A program made the translations under genes and the position numbers. From NCBI GenBank assembly GCA_963931925.1, contig OZ007569.1:21155982-21219981 (forward strand): 64,000 nt of DNA, read 5' to 3'. Under the pieces are notes generated by a model. The model saw only the letters and a program-made list of their open reading frames with translations, was not told the DNA's origin and did no database searches. The DNA comes from Onchidella celtica. Taxonomy: Eukaryota > Mollusca > Gastropoda > Systellommatophora > Onchidiidae. This document shows, in pieces, positions 37,201-52,200 of this stretch (position 1 is the stretch's first letter; each line of letters opens with the position of its first letter).

Positions 37201-40200
37201 AAAATCGGTTGTTCCAAGGCACGGAACTGACAAGATTTGAAAGTTGAAATGACGTGCGAATCTTCACTAGGCCAGACAGTAGACTTGGCCTTTGACTAGA
37301 GTCTCGTCGGATTTCACAAAAATTACATACATTAAAAACATGAAAATGTGCGCCTCCTTTAAAACCCTATGAACATGCTCGGAAACATGACGAAACAACC
37401 ACAATCGTATGAAACGAAATAATTATGCTATGGACCATAAATCTTTCTAACGTCGCTGAAACACGTGTACGCCTTTGCCTAGATCTAGTTATAATCCGTG
37501 ATCGTCAATTACGTTCGAAGATTCTAAAAGTCTGCCGACCTAGATCTACCGGGAGTTACCACCGCCAAAGATGATTGTAAGCTAGACTATGTAAAATTTT
37601 TAAAAAAAACACAACAGCGAAATAAAATGAAACCCCTTCACAAAATGTGTCCACTGTTCTTACTCAATGACCGCCATCGTTTACGATACAATAAAAATCA
37701 ATAATGTGTGACCTACACGTGCTTACCCACTCGAGCCCGTATGAACCGCCGAAGCGCGCGGACACGGGCGAAGGTGTATCACTGTATGCCGTGACAACTT
37801 ATTATGCAACATTACTAATGCCTAGTTGAGCGGGGCTGCAGCGGGGGGACGAAAGTTCGTGCATACACAGCACGGCAGAACACGGTAAGGTAGAGTTGCC
37901 GCGTTTACGGTTACGCCCGTTGAATCGCTAGGTCCGGCGCTATTACTATTAGCGGTAGATATGGAAATGGATCAACGCTCGGAACAGAATTTCGCTCTCG
38001 TCTTTTCATTAAAAAAAAAAAAATCGGGGCTCCGATTCTGTCGGAAATTGGAACCAGAAAGAAATTCTCGGATTTCCGAGGATTCTCGGAAGATTTACAT
38101 CCCTGGAAAATGTTTGCCACGCAACTACTCCCCCACAACAGTGATATTGGAGGAACGGGTGACAATATGCTGATAATTAAAAGAAATGGTACATAATTGC
38201 CTTATTTATTGGACACTTCCAATTATGGTGATGTTTGATTCCTCCCCACCCCTTTTCTCTTCCACCACTAATCTGCTATTTCGACATTCTCTTTACTCGA
38301 CACAAGTCGGACGGTCCCACTGATGTCGAGATATCAGGATTGCACTGTATTTCATCTAGTATTAAGAATAAAAAATACATTGCCCTAGAAAACCAGAAAC
38401 GATATGCGAATGCAAGAAACGGTACGTGAACATGACTAGTTTCACGTTACCTTATCTTGATCTGGCTGTTTGCTGCCGACACTGCTATTGGTCAGTTTTG
38501 CATAGTTTGCCCATATTTCACCTTCACCAGTCACCTGTGGATGAGAATTGAGATAATAATTCTGAAGTTAGGATGAGTAAAAGCAGATTTCACATTTTTT
38601 TTTCTCCCACATAACCCAAACTCCATCATTGAGCTTCCCAAGAAAATTCTCCTGATGACTATCTTCCTAATGCACTGTGAAGTGCCATCGAAACTTCGAC
38701 ATCATGTTTTCAAGTGTTCCTGGTACTAGGTTCTCGAGGCTGGAAAATGATATAATATACATGACTTTAGATGATACTTCGATCTTCTTCCTCGTGAAAA
38801 CAGAAAAATTCTATTTCAGCTTTTTGCTTTTTTTGACAAATACAATTTTTCAAAGTTTGTGTTTGTACACATGGTATTTCAAACACTTTTATAATTTATC
38901 TGGGAGATGAAGGATGAAACACCAACTTCATATGATTGTAGATTTTAATAGTGACAGTGATGGAGAAACAAACAAAAAAACAATAAAATTTAAAAATTCG
39001 AATTCAAAGTATTTTATTTCATTCGTAAAAAGTATATATTTTCAAATTTGGAACGGCGCCCCCTGACATAGGGGTGGACATGTGTAAGTAGGTTAGGCAG
39101 TATTGGGTTAAATATATATAGGCATGTAAACAGTTGTGACAAAATGGAAGGAATTGTGGGACCTACTCAGATGCCATCAAGAACAGTAGCTAATAAAGAT
39201 GTTTCCATAGTATATTTCATCCCAAGCTATTAAACTGGAACTGAAAGGGAATAGACGTAGAAATCTTCTACACAGAAAGATCATGGTGAGACTAAGTATT
39301 TGGTTTGCCAGATTATTAAAAAACCTTCTGACCAATTTGAGGATGAAAGTAAGTACTACTGATGGATGGGTTCACGATCGCAAAACACCTTGGGCAGAAA
39401 AGACAGTAGATTTACATCCCTGCATATAAATAAGGGGATAAGATGTCATACTTTGGATGTAATTCTCCCAAACAATTCCAGTAGCTTGTCTCCCAGGCGA
39501 TCAGCAGGATTTCCATTGGCATCAGGTATCTTTTCTATCACAGATCTGGTCAGAATGCGTAGTACCTGTAGAAGAATGAAATTTTTATGTCAATAATTGG
39601 AGACTCCCAAATAGGCCTTGAAATTGTACAAGGATTTAAAACTGCAAGGAAAATAATTTTTGCTTGGAAATTCCACAGCGTTAAATTCCCTACAGTGCTT
39701 AGCAACAGCCAAAAAAAAAAAAAATGATTCTAACTGACATTTTGTATTTGTATAACTCTTTAATCCCATTTGGGAAATTTTGCCTTTGTGCCATTGCACC
39801 CCAGTTACAACTGGAGCAGGCACGTCGTCGCCACAGTGCAGCGGCGTTTTTTTTTTTTTTTGGTGGTGGGGGGATGAGGGGGAGTGGGTGGTAGGGATGA
39901 ATTTTATTTAATTTTGCCCGGGCAGCGGCCTGTTCGGCCTGCTCTTTACGATTTCCAACTGCCAAGGTATCTTTAACGTGCGCAACGTGCACACGGGCCC
40001 TCCGAATTTTTTCGTCCTTATCCGAGAAGACTAGGTACTCGATCCTACCCCTCAATAGGATCAGGGACATGAAAATATGAGAAAAATCCCAAACTTCCAA
40101 CATGCCTGCACCGGCCGGGTTTAGAACCCGGGACCCTTGGCATGAGAGGCCAGGATATAATCAGTATTTAGTCAAGGCTGGTAATTGCACTAATTCCAGT

Positions 40201-43200
40201 GGCTTAGCGATTGAGGGGGGGGGGGGGGGGGGGGGGTAACAGCAGGAAATATTCCCAGAGTATGTATGCTGAGCTAACTGACTGCTACTCAACCAGCCAT
40301 CTGGTTAAGCTTCAGAGGGCCTACAGCAGTGTTTCTCAACCTTTTTTGTCCCACACCCCACTTCACTTCTCAAAAAAAAAAAAACGTGGGCCCCACCATG
40401 ATGGAGTGACCAATAACGCGTATGACCGGCTAGGTTGCACATAACCATAACCATTAAAGTCATGCATCTGTTAAGTTCGACGTTTTAATCCGAGCTAAAC
40501 AAAGAAACCAGCAGCACAACATAAACAAACATTTGATCTATATAGTTAAAATACACCATGAAATTAACATGTCTATGAAAAATCACTACATGCCATTCTG
40601 AAGACCCAGATGCCACCAAAATATTGCCAAGCTCCACCTTGAGAAACAATGGCCTACAGTCACCTTAAGTAGATCTAAAAGCATTGGAAAATAACCAAGA
40701 ATGTCCACATCCACCCCACTTCAGTACTCAAAATACTTTTTTGACTATGTATGAAATGGGTCTTTTACACTGAAACTTTCTCAAGGGGCAAAAAAGTGGA
40801 TAAGATCATTATAAAAATCACCAAAATGTTGCTTTGAGCAAGAAGTTTTCATCAATGATATCATGGTCCCTGAACAAGAAGATCAGACTAACGCTTACCT
40901 CCACATCCACCCACTTGTCCTTCAAATCCATCAGTCTATGGTAGGATCTTATCACATCTTCAAACTCACCACAGTCTGTTCCAATCTGTTTGGGGAACAC
41001 ATACAGAAACTTAATTTTTATTAATGTCATTTGCATCGGAATAGAAATCTCTCCTGTTTCATTTCTGAATTTTTGTTTTTTTTAAAATTTAATCTGAGAA
41101 AGTCTTGACTTCGAAAGCTTGCATTTTTTATTTTCACTAGTGTAAGGGCCCGTTCAAAGAACGGGTTGCAAACAACACGCACAATCAGCACACAGATTAT
41201 GTAGATCTAGGAAGAAAACAACTCACAACTGGCACAGTAACACCCACATGGCCCGTACTGGGCATAAGGCAGACGGCACAGAAACTCATGCCTTCAAACT
41301 TTGAAACGCAATCGGAAGTTTAAAGACGAAACAAAACAAAGGCAGGAGGGAGGCAACCACTGTTGAGGAGAAAGCATTATTCGATGACGTACTCTCTCTC
41401 TCTCTTTTACAATAAAAGTAGTAATCTGCAGTCCTGCTTCAGAACTCATGCGCGCAAGGATACTGTGCACCAAGCTTGATGGTTATTTTTATGACATGCA
41501 CGGTACTAAAGTCAAAACAAAACAAAGGCAGGAGGGAGGCCATCATTGTTGAGGAGAAAGCATTATTCGATATTTTTAGGCCTATTTTCATTTATTACAA
41601 AATTACGATACTTCGCTTTCATGTCAAAGGAATAGACATAGTAGCAAAAAGAACTATCTTTCACATGTAATTTTTTCAGGTCTGGGCATTTCTTCCTCGC
41701 AGCAGTGACTTTTTTTTCCTTGCTGTTTTTTTATATAGATTTCTAAACTCTATCGTTATTTAGTGCAATTTTGCTTTATCATTGCTTCTAAAATGCGATT
41801 TTACATCAAACTTTTCCTGTTTTTTCTTTTCTTTTTTTTTTGTTTGTTGCCATTTTAACTTTGAAATAAAATACATGATAAATTTCAACATGTTTCATGA
41901 AATCCAAGCCACCAAATGTTGACAGTTGATTATCATAGAGTTACTGCACTAAAGCAAACTATATGATTTGCTGCTAGATCATATAAAATGTCAAAGTCGA
42001 AGAGGGTGAAATATTCACTAAGGCATATGAACTTACAAATCTGCCCACAAATTTTGATATGGCAGATGAATGAAATGGTCATTAAGGCCAGGTGAACTTA
42101 CAACCAAATTGTTTTCCCAAAGCCTCCAGTTTTCATAGTTACATTTGAGTCCATCTTGAAGTGCGTCATAGGCCTTTCTCCTGCAATAATCCAGATTTGG
42201 AAAGTATGGTAGATGATTCTATGACATGCTAGTGGGCAATAAGCAAAATTAATGTCATTTCCAACACAGAGAACATGAAAATTCTTACTTAAGTATTCAC
42301 ATTGAATTAAGTGGCGAGCAAAATATACTTCTTGTATGAAGTGGTACAATCAGTCTGTTTTATCATAATTCCAAACACAAGCTGTTTTGGCACACTTTGT
42401 CTAAGTCAGTAATACCATCCAATGTAGTTACCACTGAAATCAACATCCACAGACATTCCATACCCAATCTCACAGGAGACAGAACTCACATTTAATCCAC
42501 TACAATAAATTCACAATGAGAAAAAAAGAAACCCATACATTTACAGCTGGTATGAAAGGTTATTGGACAACATGTAACAAACTGTGTGTCCTATTTTTAA
42601 AACTTTAAACCATGGACAGAGCTAACCTATGAAAGAAGAAACCCTGAACATTTTAACTGTACACTCCCTCTAGCATGCAGCCTTTGATAATGTTTTGATA
42701 TAAGTTCTCCAAAATGCATTGCCATTACATGATAAACCTGAAATCAAAGTTTTATGAGCCTTTTCTATCCAATTGAACATTATGGCACTTTTGATTATCA
42801 TTTGTGACAAGCTGAACTGTTTTTATTTTGTTCATAGTCTCACACAGTTTTCAATCTCTCCTTTATGTATTTTCAGTCTTACACTTTCACTATTTCAGTG
42901 ACTAACAGAACAAGTGACTTACTTCTGTTGGAGCCTGCAATAACAGGTGGCCAAGTTACTCCATGCCTCATAATTCTAAATAAGAAACAGAATGTAGAAT
43001 AAATTAAAGTAAACTATAAAAGTTACCACCATAAATGTGTTTGTAATTTGACAATAGATGAATCCTTTGCATAGTCATGAGAGAATGTGTATTATATATA
43101 AATGGCAGAGCTCTGATCTTTTGACATACAATTGTCTTATCACAGGCTAGTAAAACATTATGTAGTACAAGGATTACTTGCAACTCTAGTACATTAATTT

Positions 43201-46200
43201 ATCTCAATACACTAAAAAGTGCACTATATGGAGGACGGTGACTATTTCATTAACTGAAAGGCTTGTTGCCCCAAAGTCGCAAAAAAGATAAAACTGAGAT
43301 ATGAAGCAAAATGTGTTCTTCGTGTAGCCTTGACTCTGAAAACTTCAGCTCTTTCAAGGCGCCTCATTCCAGTGATAACAATCCTGGATTAATGTGCTTT
43401 ACACACAAGACAGTTTAATTGCAAATCTTTATGCACAACTGCAATGTTTGTTTTGGAGCCCAGGAGGACCTTTCAAGGCATGGTATAGAATAGACTTTAC
43501 TATTTCTTTTTTTTTAAAAATGAATTACAATAACAACATTTTTGTTTGTTTTAAGTCTCTGGCTGATGGCTTCAGGTACAACTGTAAAATCCAATCACTT
43601 TATCTTGTGTTAGATTCAAAGTCTTTAAAAAATGGAAGCATTGGAACAGTTTCCATGTGAGCCGCATACAAAAATACAGCTGAACAGTGAACACAACTCA
43701 GTGCTGTCTCTATTCGGCTTCGCTTGGAGACTGTCCCTATTGAAACACTTTCCTTAAAACTTAATGTCAGTAAGTTTGAGATGTCCCAATGAACTCTAAA
43801 CTCACTTTTAACTAATTATGCAGAGAATCAACATATTGCATGGATCTGATGGTTGCCGTTGAATTTTGTACATATTTTCTCACTGGATTAACTCAGGACT
43901 AGGATCTTTGGGCTGACTGCCCTAAAGAAACAAAGACCTTCACCCCTCATTGGATTTGACATCTCGCCACACAAAACATGAATGTGCGTACTTACATCAT
44001 AATCTATGGTAACACATCGTCTGAAAGCCTTGACACCGAGGTCAAATTTCTGGCATGCCATAGCTGCACATCCATAAGTAAACCACAGTGGAGTCTGTCA
44101 AAAGTGAAAAAGTCATCTTTTTATGAAAATTTTGTAGCTAAAAATGATAAAATATTAACAAATTACAACTATTTTAGTATTTCATTGAAGTAGAATTCAA
44201 AGCGTTTGGAACAAGCTATTCTATGATATAAATTACACTATTCCGATACCTGTTCTCCCTTCCCGGGCCGTGCAGGCATGTTGGAAGTTTGGGATTTTTC
44301 TCATATTTTCGTGTCCCTGATTCTATTGAGGGGTAGGATCGAGTACCTAGTCTTCTCGGATAAGGACGAAAAAATTCGGAGGGCCCGTGTGCACGTTGCG
44401 CACGTTAAAGATACCTTGGCAGTTGAAAATCGTAAAGAGCAGGCCGAACAGGCCGCTGCCCGGGCAAAATTAAATTAAATTCATCTCTACCAGTCCCTCC
44501 CCCTCCCCCCTCATCTCCCCCCCCCCCCCAAAAAAAATAATAAACGCCGACCGGCGCTGCACTGTGGCGACGATGTGCCTGCTCCAGTTATAACTGGGCT
44601 GCAATGGCACAAAGGCAAAATTTCCCAAATGGGATTAAAGAGTTATACAAATACAAATACAAATACAAATGTACATTAACTAACACAATAAGATATCAGC
44701 AGGTAAATGATATCTTGAATCAGGAAAAGATAATGTTACTGAACAGCTCAAAGGGTCACAATTAAGTGCCTACCTGCAAAGCGTTGATTTTCAAGGATGT
44801 AGCAAAACACTCAATTGCTTTGTCATACTGAAAACAGAAAGAAAAGTGTTGGGTGAAATTTTATTCAATGCCCAAGTGCAACATTTATTTACTAAAATGC
44901 ACAATTTGCAGTAACTTTTACTAATTTCAAATCTCAGCACCTTTTGTACAGATGTCATAGTGCCTTGAAAGTGAAACTTAAACATTATAAAACAAAGATT
45001 ACATGAAACTTGTCAACGGCTAATACATACTTATGAAACTCTTGATATGACACTTAGGGGGCATATATATCACCTCACATAATTCATTCCACTTAAACTC
45101 TAAAGCAAATGGAAAAGAAATCTCTTTCTTGCCTGATAAAGATCTGGATCAAAATATGAATTGTCTACACAATTCAATTCCAGAATCAATGAAGACTTCC
45201 CAAATGGGCATTATGAGTTCAGTAGTGGCTTTGCTTATATTAAAATAAAAATAAAAAACATACATCTTAAAGCAGATCTACTTGCTACGGCAAGGAAATG
45301 TTCATTCTGTCTGGTTTCCCTTTAAAAAATAATAAAAAACATTGCAATGTCCAAAGATTCAGTGAGGAAAATATGCTCATACCTGTTCTTCCTGGAAGTA
45401 AATAAAGCCCAAACATCTCATGGCCCGGGCACTTCTGTGACCAGATAGCTCCCAAGCACGTTCGTAATGCCCTCGTTCACGAGTCACATCTCCTAAGTAG
45501 CACAGCAAAACTGGCGTTTCTTTAATTGCTAACCTCTCTCTGATCAAAGACTCCGCCTAAATCAAGCAAGATAATCCACCACAAATGTCACATTATTAGT
45601 GGTAGAAAATCAACTTGACAAAATAAAGAACAATTCACTTGGTACTGAATTTTCATCAAACATATCAATTTATGAATTACATATAATAAATTTTTTGAGC
45701 TACAGCTAGCATCAAATCACGAATTCTGTGCTTAAAGACTTTTGTGTATGGCTGTGAAATGATTTCAATAAGGTAAAGTGGTATTATTTACATCACATTT
45801 CTTGTACATTAAATATTGCAACATAAACTCTCAGGTATGGAAAAACATGATGGTTAATTTCCGAAATCTTCAACTAATAGGGAAAATTTAGCACCTCTAT
45901 CATTCCATGCCCCGAGAAACATCAATAAAAATATGAATATTGTTACAAGTACTTACGTCCCCCAAGTTATTTGCACTAAGGGTACATATCTTATAGCCTT
46001 TTGTGACCCAGAGCTAGAGAGCTCCTCCCAAAATACTCCTAACAACAACCTTAAATTATTCTTTCAGATTTTCTTTTTGTTGCCCTCCTGTCTTATGGTT
46101 GAAAGGGTAGGGGGCAGGGTTATGGATTCGATAGGACTTAAGAGTTGAGGATACGGACGGATTAGGGACAGATGCGGCTACGCACGCACACCTAAAACGC

Positions 46201-49200
46201 TTGGGGAGCATATGTACTTATTAGAACAGCCTAAAAATACTACCTCTTGAAATGTTTAAAAAAAAGCCCCAAAAAGAAAAAACTCTGCACATATCCTTGG
46301 GCATGTGCAACATTTTAGTGACATGCAACTTCTCCTTAAATACCCCATATAATATACCAAAGGGTCCCTTTTAAGTTTGACAGGTACAACAGATCGTGAC
46401 CTTAGTTCTCGTTAGTTCCAACTCCATATTTTGCACAACTAAGAAATTCAAGGTTAGATGTTGGTGGCTTTAGTTATCATGATGAGGAGTTTAACTGGAA
46501 CTGTGAAACAGCTTGGTAAGTGCCACAACGCATTTGTAACAAGTGCCAAAGTGTGCATTTGATATAACTTTTCTACATACTAAAAGATCTCCAGTTTTTC
46601 AGAAGATGGACATAGAACAAGCAAGAACTAAGATCAAGAAAGAGTCACCATATCACTTGCCTTTTCTCGTTTGCCAAGTCTCTGATAGCAGGAGATGACG
46701 TCCTCCCACATTTCAAGTTTCTCAAACACATCAAGAGCTTCTCCAAAACAACCTAATGACAACAACAATGATGCTAGTTCTCTCTGAAAAAAAGAGAAAA
46801 ACCACTATAAATCATCATACACATTTAGCACTAATCTAACATCATGATTTTTATTTTTAGTAGAAAGTTCTCAAAGTTAACCTCTTCCCATGAACATCAT
46901 AAAGAACTCACCTGACCTGTTTTAGCTCAATATAACATTTAACTTTCTGAGGTTATACATTATTGCAATTTACTGGTTCCATTCAGAATAAGATAAGAAA
47001 ATACTGTCAAGTTAAAAAAAAAAAAAGCTACATCATAAATCTTGTTATAAAATGTGACCCCACCTTTATTTTCATGTTTCTAAATATAATTCTCTGCAAA
47101 ATTACTGTCAGAAAGCCTCTTCTTCAAAATCATGACAAAAAAATGTTGATCTTTCCACAGGATATGTTTCCCATTCAAGCAAAGGTTCAAACTCTTTAAG
47201 ATCTGAAGTCGCAAATCTTAATTGTCTGGTCAAAGAAAATTATTTATTGGTAAAATTACACTATGTCAATGAAAACAAAAGAAACCTTCCATTTGATAAT
47301 TTAGTCTGACATCCATGTCCCCAGTCTGGTGTCTTATCCTACCTGTATGGACCAAAGAGGAGGAACACGGGATGCATAGAAGAGGGGAATTCGACAGCTG
47401 ATATCTGGTGATGAACTGGGGTTGCTGGCTGTCTTGACTAATTCCTGCAAACAATAACATTAATAGGGCATAAAGATTAGTGCTTTGTTAAATAATTGAC
47501 AAAAAGCATCTCAAATAAAGCTTAACTGGCTACAGATTTAATGGTTTGAGATTAATTCTGATGACGAAAGGACAACACATATCAATTACAAATACTGCAG
47601 CTCTGAGACTTTGTACACAGAACATGTGAGGTCTGTCAACTTGTAATCCTGTGTTAAATTCATGTGCACATCTGTTTCATGATTGGAAATATGGTAAAAG
47701 GTGACAAATTCTTAAGAAACACAACCAGGAATCAGATATTTTTGTTACCTCTAGCTGTATCATTGACCTTTCCACCCTTCTCCGACTGTCCCGTTCTAAT
47801 TTGGATCTCAAGGTCAAGGCTACCACTGCAACACTCCAATTGCTAACACAATTCAGAATAAACTGGAAAAAAAAAAAAAAAGTCTATGTCAGCACCTGTT
47901 GTTGTGATAAAAAAGGAATGAAATGTTATGAAAAAAATCAAGTACAGAAGACAAGACGGATGCAATCAAGAAACACGAATCAAGATAGAAGGCCGCTGAC
48001 GTTGTGCTGAAATCCACAAGAAACAAAGATCTAAACAAATTACTTCAAAGACACAAGAGGCCAAAAGACAGTGCTGATGTGGTCCTGCAAAGAATGGATG
48101 GTTTTTTTTTCAGTCTGCCTTTATGAAACTTATAACTCTCACTAAATTACCTGTAACTTACTGATAAATATGTTAGTACTTCTTCATCAGTCAATCTCTC
48201 TCTGGCTCTACTGCGTCGGTGACTTTCCCTGTAGAAGAAAGAAAAAAGAGAGACCATTTGACACTTTAACCAAAGTGCCTTCACAATGTGACAAGGCACG
48301 GTACATGTTCCTTTATATCAAGCAGAATTGAACAACTTGAGGAGTTGTGTATTTTATGTATTAGGTTTGTTCGTCAATTGGTAAAATTTTTCATGTCAGT
48401 GCATCAACACAATACCTGATACACAGAAGCCCTTATTTACACATTTAATAATTTTTTCATCATTTCCACAATTTTGCTAAACTTACTTTACTTATCTTTG
48501 ATGCAAATCCAGAAATATTAAAATTCATGCTATTTAAAAAAAAAGGGGGCATTCTAACGGATAATACTCAAAATCAGGTAGTTTTTTTGTTCTATCTGTC
48601 AATCTGAAATATATATTATATACATATGCATGCTTGTATTGTCTTGAACAGATTTATAAAAAGGAAAGACAACCCAGACATGAGTGATTTCTGGTGAAAT
48701 GCTTAAACAAAAACCAATTGTCACACCAGCTGTTTGCCCAGCTAACAATGAAAATTGACTTGATAGTTTGATTAAGCAGACTAAAACTCGTATCATGTAC
48801 TAATTATAATCTCATTTTTTTTTCTTCAGATTTTATAGGTGGATTCAGTATATGGCAACCTTTATTCTTTTTCATTCCAACTCCACTTTTCGCACAACTG
48901 AGAAATTCAATGTTAAATGTTTGTGGGTTCAGTATTATGAAAAAGAGTTAGAATAAATCAGAACTGTGAAACAGCTTGATAAGTTCAACAACACATTTGA
49001 AACAAGTGCCAAAGAGCACATTTGTCATACCTCTTCCACATACTAAAAGATTTCCAGTTTTTCTGAAAATGAAGATTGAACAAACAAGAAGTAAGGCCGC
49101 AATATAACCACTGTAACAAATGGTATGAATAACACAGCCACTCACATTAACCCCATCACCAAGGCCTCTTCAAACATTGACAGGTCAGGTGATGCAAACT

Positions 49201-52200
49201 CTGAACCATCAGCAAATTTGATTTCATTCAACACAGTATCATCATCCAGTGGTAAAATCTGGAAACAAGGCAAAACATTTTCAGATTTGAAACCAACAAT
49301 GACAAACATAGACATTGGTAAATACATTAATCTTTCTGAGTTTGCATGTTAAGCAAAAAAAAAAAAAAAAGAACTTAATGCACAGCAGTGGCCCTTTATA
49401 TCTTTTTGGCTAATGAGAATGCTTTTGCCTTTTTTACAATCACAATGACTGCAAATTTCCAATATATTTTCATAACACACATAAAAGAAATTTAAAAATG
49501 CAAAACTCATTAGTACAACCGCCACTGGGGGAATGGTATAAATGTCTTCCTCATTTTGGATATATTATCTTTACATTGAGATTTATAACATATAAATTAC
49601 TTCAGATGGGGAAAGAAAATGGCCCAACAACATCTTTAAATAACTGTACTCAGCGCTCAATTCACAGTACATGTAGTCTTGTATCATTTTGATCTATAAA
49701 CAAAATTTGTGTTGTTTGACATACCTTTGGTACAGCATTTGCTGCTCCTGGCCTGTGGTCTTCTGAATGATCTATCCTGTCTTTTTCTACCTTCAAAACC
49801 AACTGGGCTTTGTCTTCAACTTGGAAACGTGTACGTTTTCCCATTGCACCTGCACATCAAAATACACTTTAAACTTTAAAAAAGTATTGCCAATTTCAGA
49901 AAAGACTCAATCAGAGATGGGAACCACTGATAGAAAAATTTCCTGAACTTCCGATGCAATGTGCCATTGCCTACTGCAATACACACATTCACATTGGACA
50001 ACAAACAAAATAGTGTCTACCAAGAAGAAAAAATTTTTTTAATCCAAAATTCAGGAAATTTCCTGAGAATTCCCATCCCAGCTCAATAAAATGTCATGTT
50101 TTGTCCATCATTGTTCATTGCAATCAATGCAGCAGCTAACTTCCTTCCCTAGATCCTTAAACTACACATGCAAATGTACATATATCTTTCTTGTGTAAAT
50201 GAAAGATCATTTCATGCCATTATGTAGACACTCACTCATCCAGCTTCAAGTCTTCTTCTTTTGTTCACCAATCTAAATCTGCAGATTGTTCTTTTAAGAA
50301 AATCTACGGTTTTCTGCAGTTCATCCAGCTTCAATAATCAAAGTAGAGTTAATTGGCTTTACAAAAACCAATTATTTCTCTCAGAGGCCATAAAAATGTA
50401 AAGGGATCTCACCAGTTAGTTGTACTTGGATGCCTGCAATCTTCTTTGCTCTTTCAAAATGCTCCTCAGCCAATTTGTACTCAAAGTAAGTATGGAAAGC
50501 ATGGCCAGCCTCCACGTGAAACAAGATGTGGATGTTTCTGAGGAAGAAGAATTGGTACTGATTCCACCTTTTCATGGGACATCAAACACTAGTGTTCACC
50601 ACCACAAATCTGCACAGTTCATGACAACTAAACAACTAACAAGAAAAGTAGGTTTTAAACTGAATGAAAAATTGTACATGAATGTCATATTTGATAACTC
50701 ATCAATGCATCATTTGAAATGTAATCATAATATATATAAATAATGATATTATCGTAACATCACAATCAAGTACATAACTAAGCATTTAAGCGCAGTCCAC
50801 ATTGGCTCTGTCAATGCAAGTTTGAATCCAATTAGTCCATTACTTAAAATATCGACACCGTCTCCATTTTTTCTCACACTCAAATTGTAACAAAATCAGC
50901 TGCCGTAGGTAGGTAGGTGGATGGATGGGCGGGTGGGTGGGCAGGCAGGCAGGTAGGGTAGGGAGGGTGGGTAGGTAGGTAGATATGTGTGTGTGTGTGT
51001 GTGTCTCTCCCTCTCTCTTACCTGTTCGCATCGTCTGTCATCATTGGCTCTCTTTTTGAAACTGAATACCAAAAGAAAATTTTAACATGGTTCAGTGTCC
51101 CATAGAGAATCTAATGCATTCCAGATGTCAGGACTAACTACTCTTCTTTAAAGATCTGAGTATTTAATGTACTTTCTCCTGTTTGTGTCACCAACATATG
51201 TGAGTGTGCATGAGAAAACCCACAATAAGTCGGCAGAGCTGATTTTGAGAAAAACGGCTTTGAAATATGGGTCCGACACAAACTTCTAACTTGGCTGTTG
51301 TTTAGAGGACCGTGGCATGTTCCAAGGTAAACTGTTGACGAGCAGTGAACACTACTCACTATGATCTCTATAACGGCTTTGTAATTAGACTACGGTCTCC
51401 TAACAGCAATCACTCCAATATTACTTAGTCAATTAGCTATTGCCACTTATAGGATTAAATGCCGTTTTCTCAAAATCTTGTTTTAGGGGGGTCACTGACT
51501 TCAATTTATCAGAAATGTCTTGTCTTTTATTATATGTACAGAACTCAAAATGTCATGCTGCCGACTTATTGTGGGTTTTCTCATTCACACTCACATATTT
51601 AGAATGGTATTAACTATTATTTACTTTTCAAAAGTCACTAATTAATTATTATGTATATCAAGAAACACAATCTTTAAACAGATCTGGAGCTCTCCTTCTC
51701 TGTCTCAATTAATAAAACATAATGCTTCAGCAATTTCATGTTTTTAAAATTAATGAAGTCCTCAATACTAAATATAAATAGGGTCCCAAGAAAGACTGTG
51801 AAAGGTGCAAAGTTTCCATTATCATGCTGACACGCTGTAAAACCCAAACTCAAATCCTAACGTACTCTCATCTATCAAGTCAGTGACAGTGACTTTCAAA
51901 GTGGGTGATTTCTCTGAGAGCAGGTCTTGTTGTAGTCTCAGACATCGCAACAGCCACCAGTCCCAGGTCTAAGGAGATGCAGAAACATTCTGTCACAGTG
52001 TGCCAGACACTTCATTTTAATGTCTTTCATTTCTTTAACTTTTTTTTTATCTAAAAGCTAAAAATAGTTATAACACTTATACTGTGGGATTTCCTGCCAA
52101 TGTAAAGTTGGGTGGACCTTTTGGAGTCAGTTTCCTGTTCAGAGGGTAGAAGTTGTAAAAGAAAAAAAAACAAAAACAATTCCATACAAAATAAACTACC

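Noticed and set aside
43660..43800. Inverted similarity to 33350-33470 around GAGTTGTGTTCACTG
   Set aside because: Short shared stretch; boundaries could not be set well enough to call an element.
50907..51018. CRISPR-like or spaced repeat array
   Set aside because: Short tetramer and dimer microsatellite with no spacers; eukaryotic sequence.
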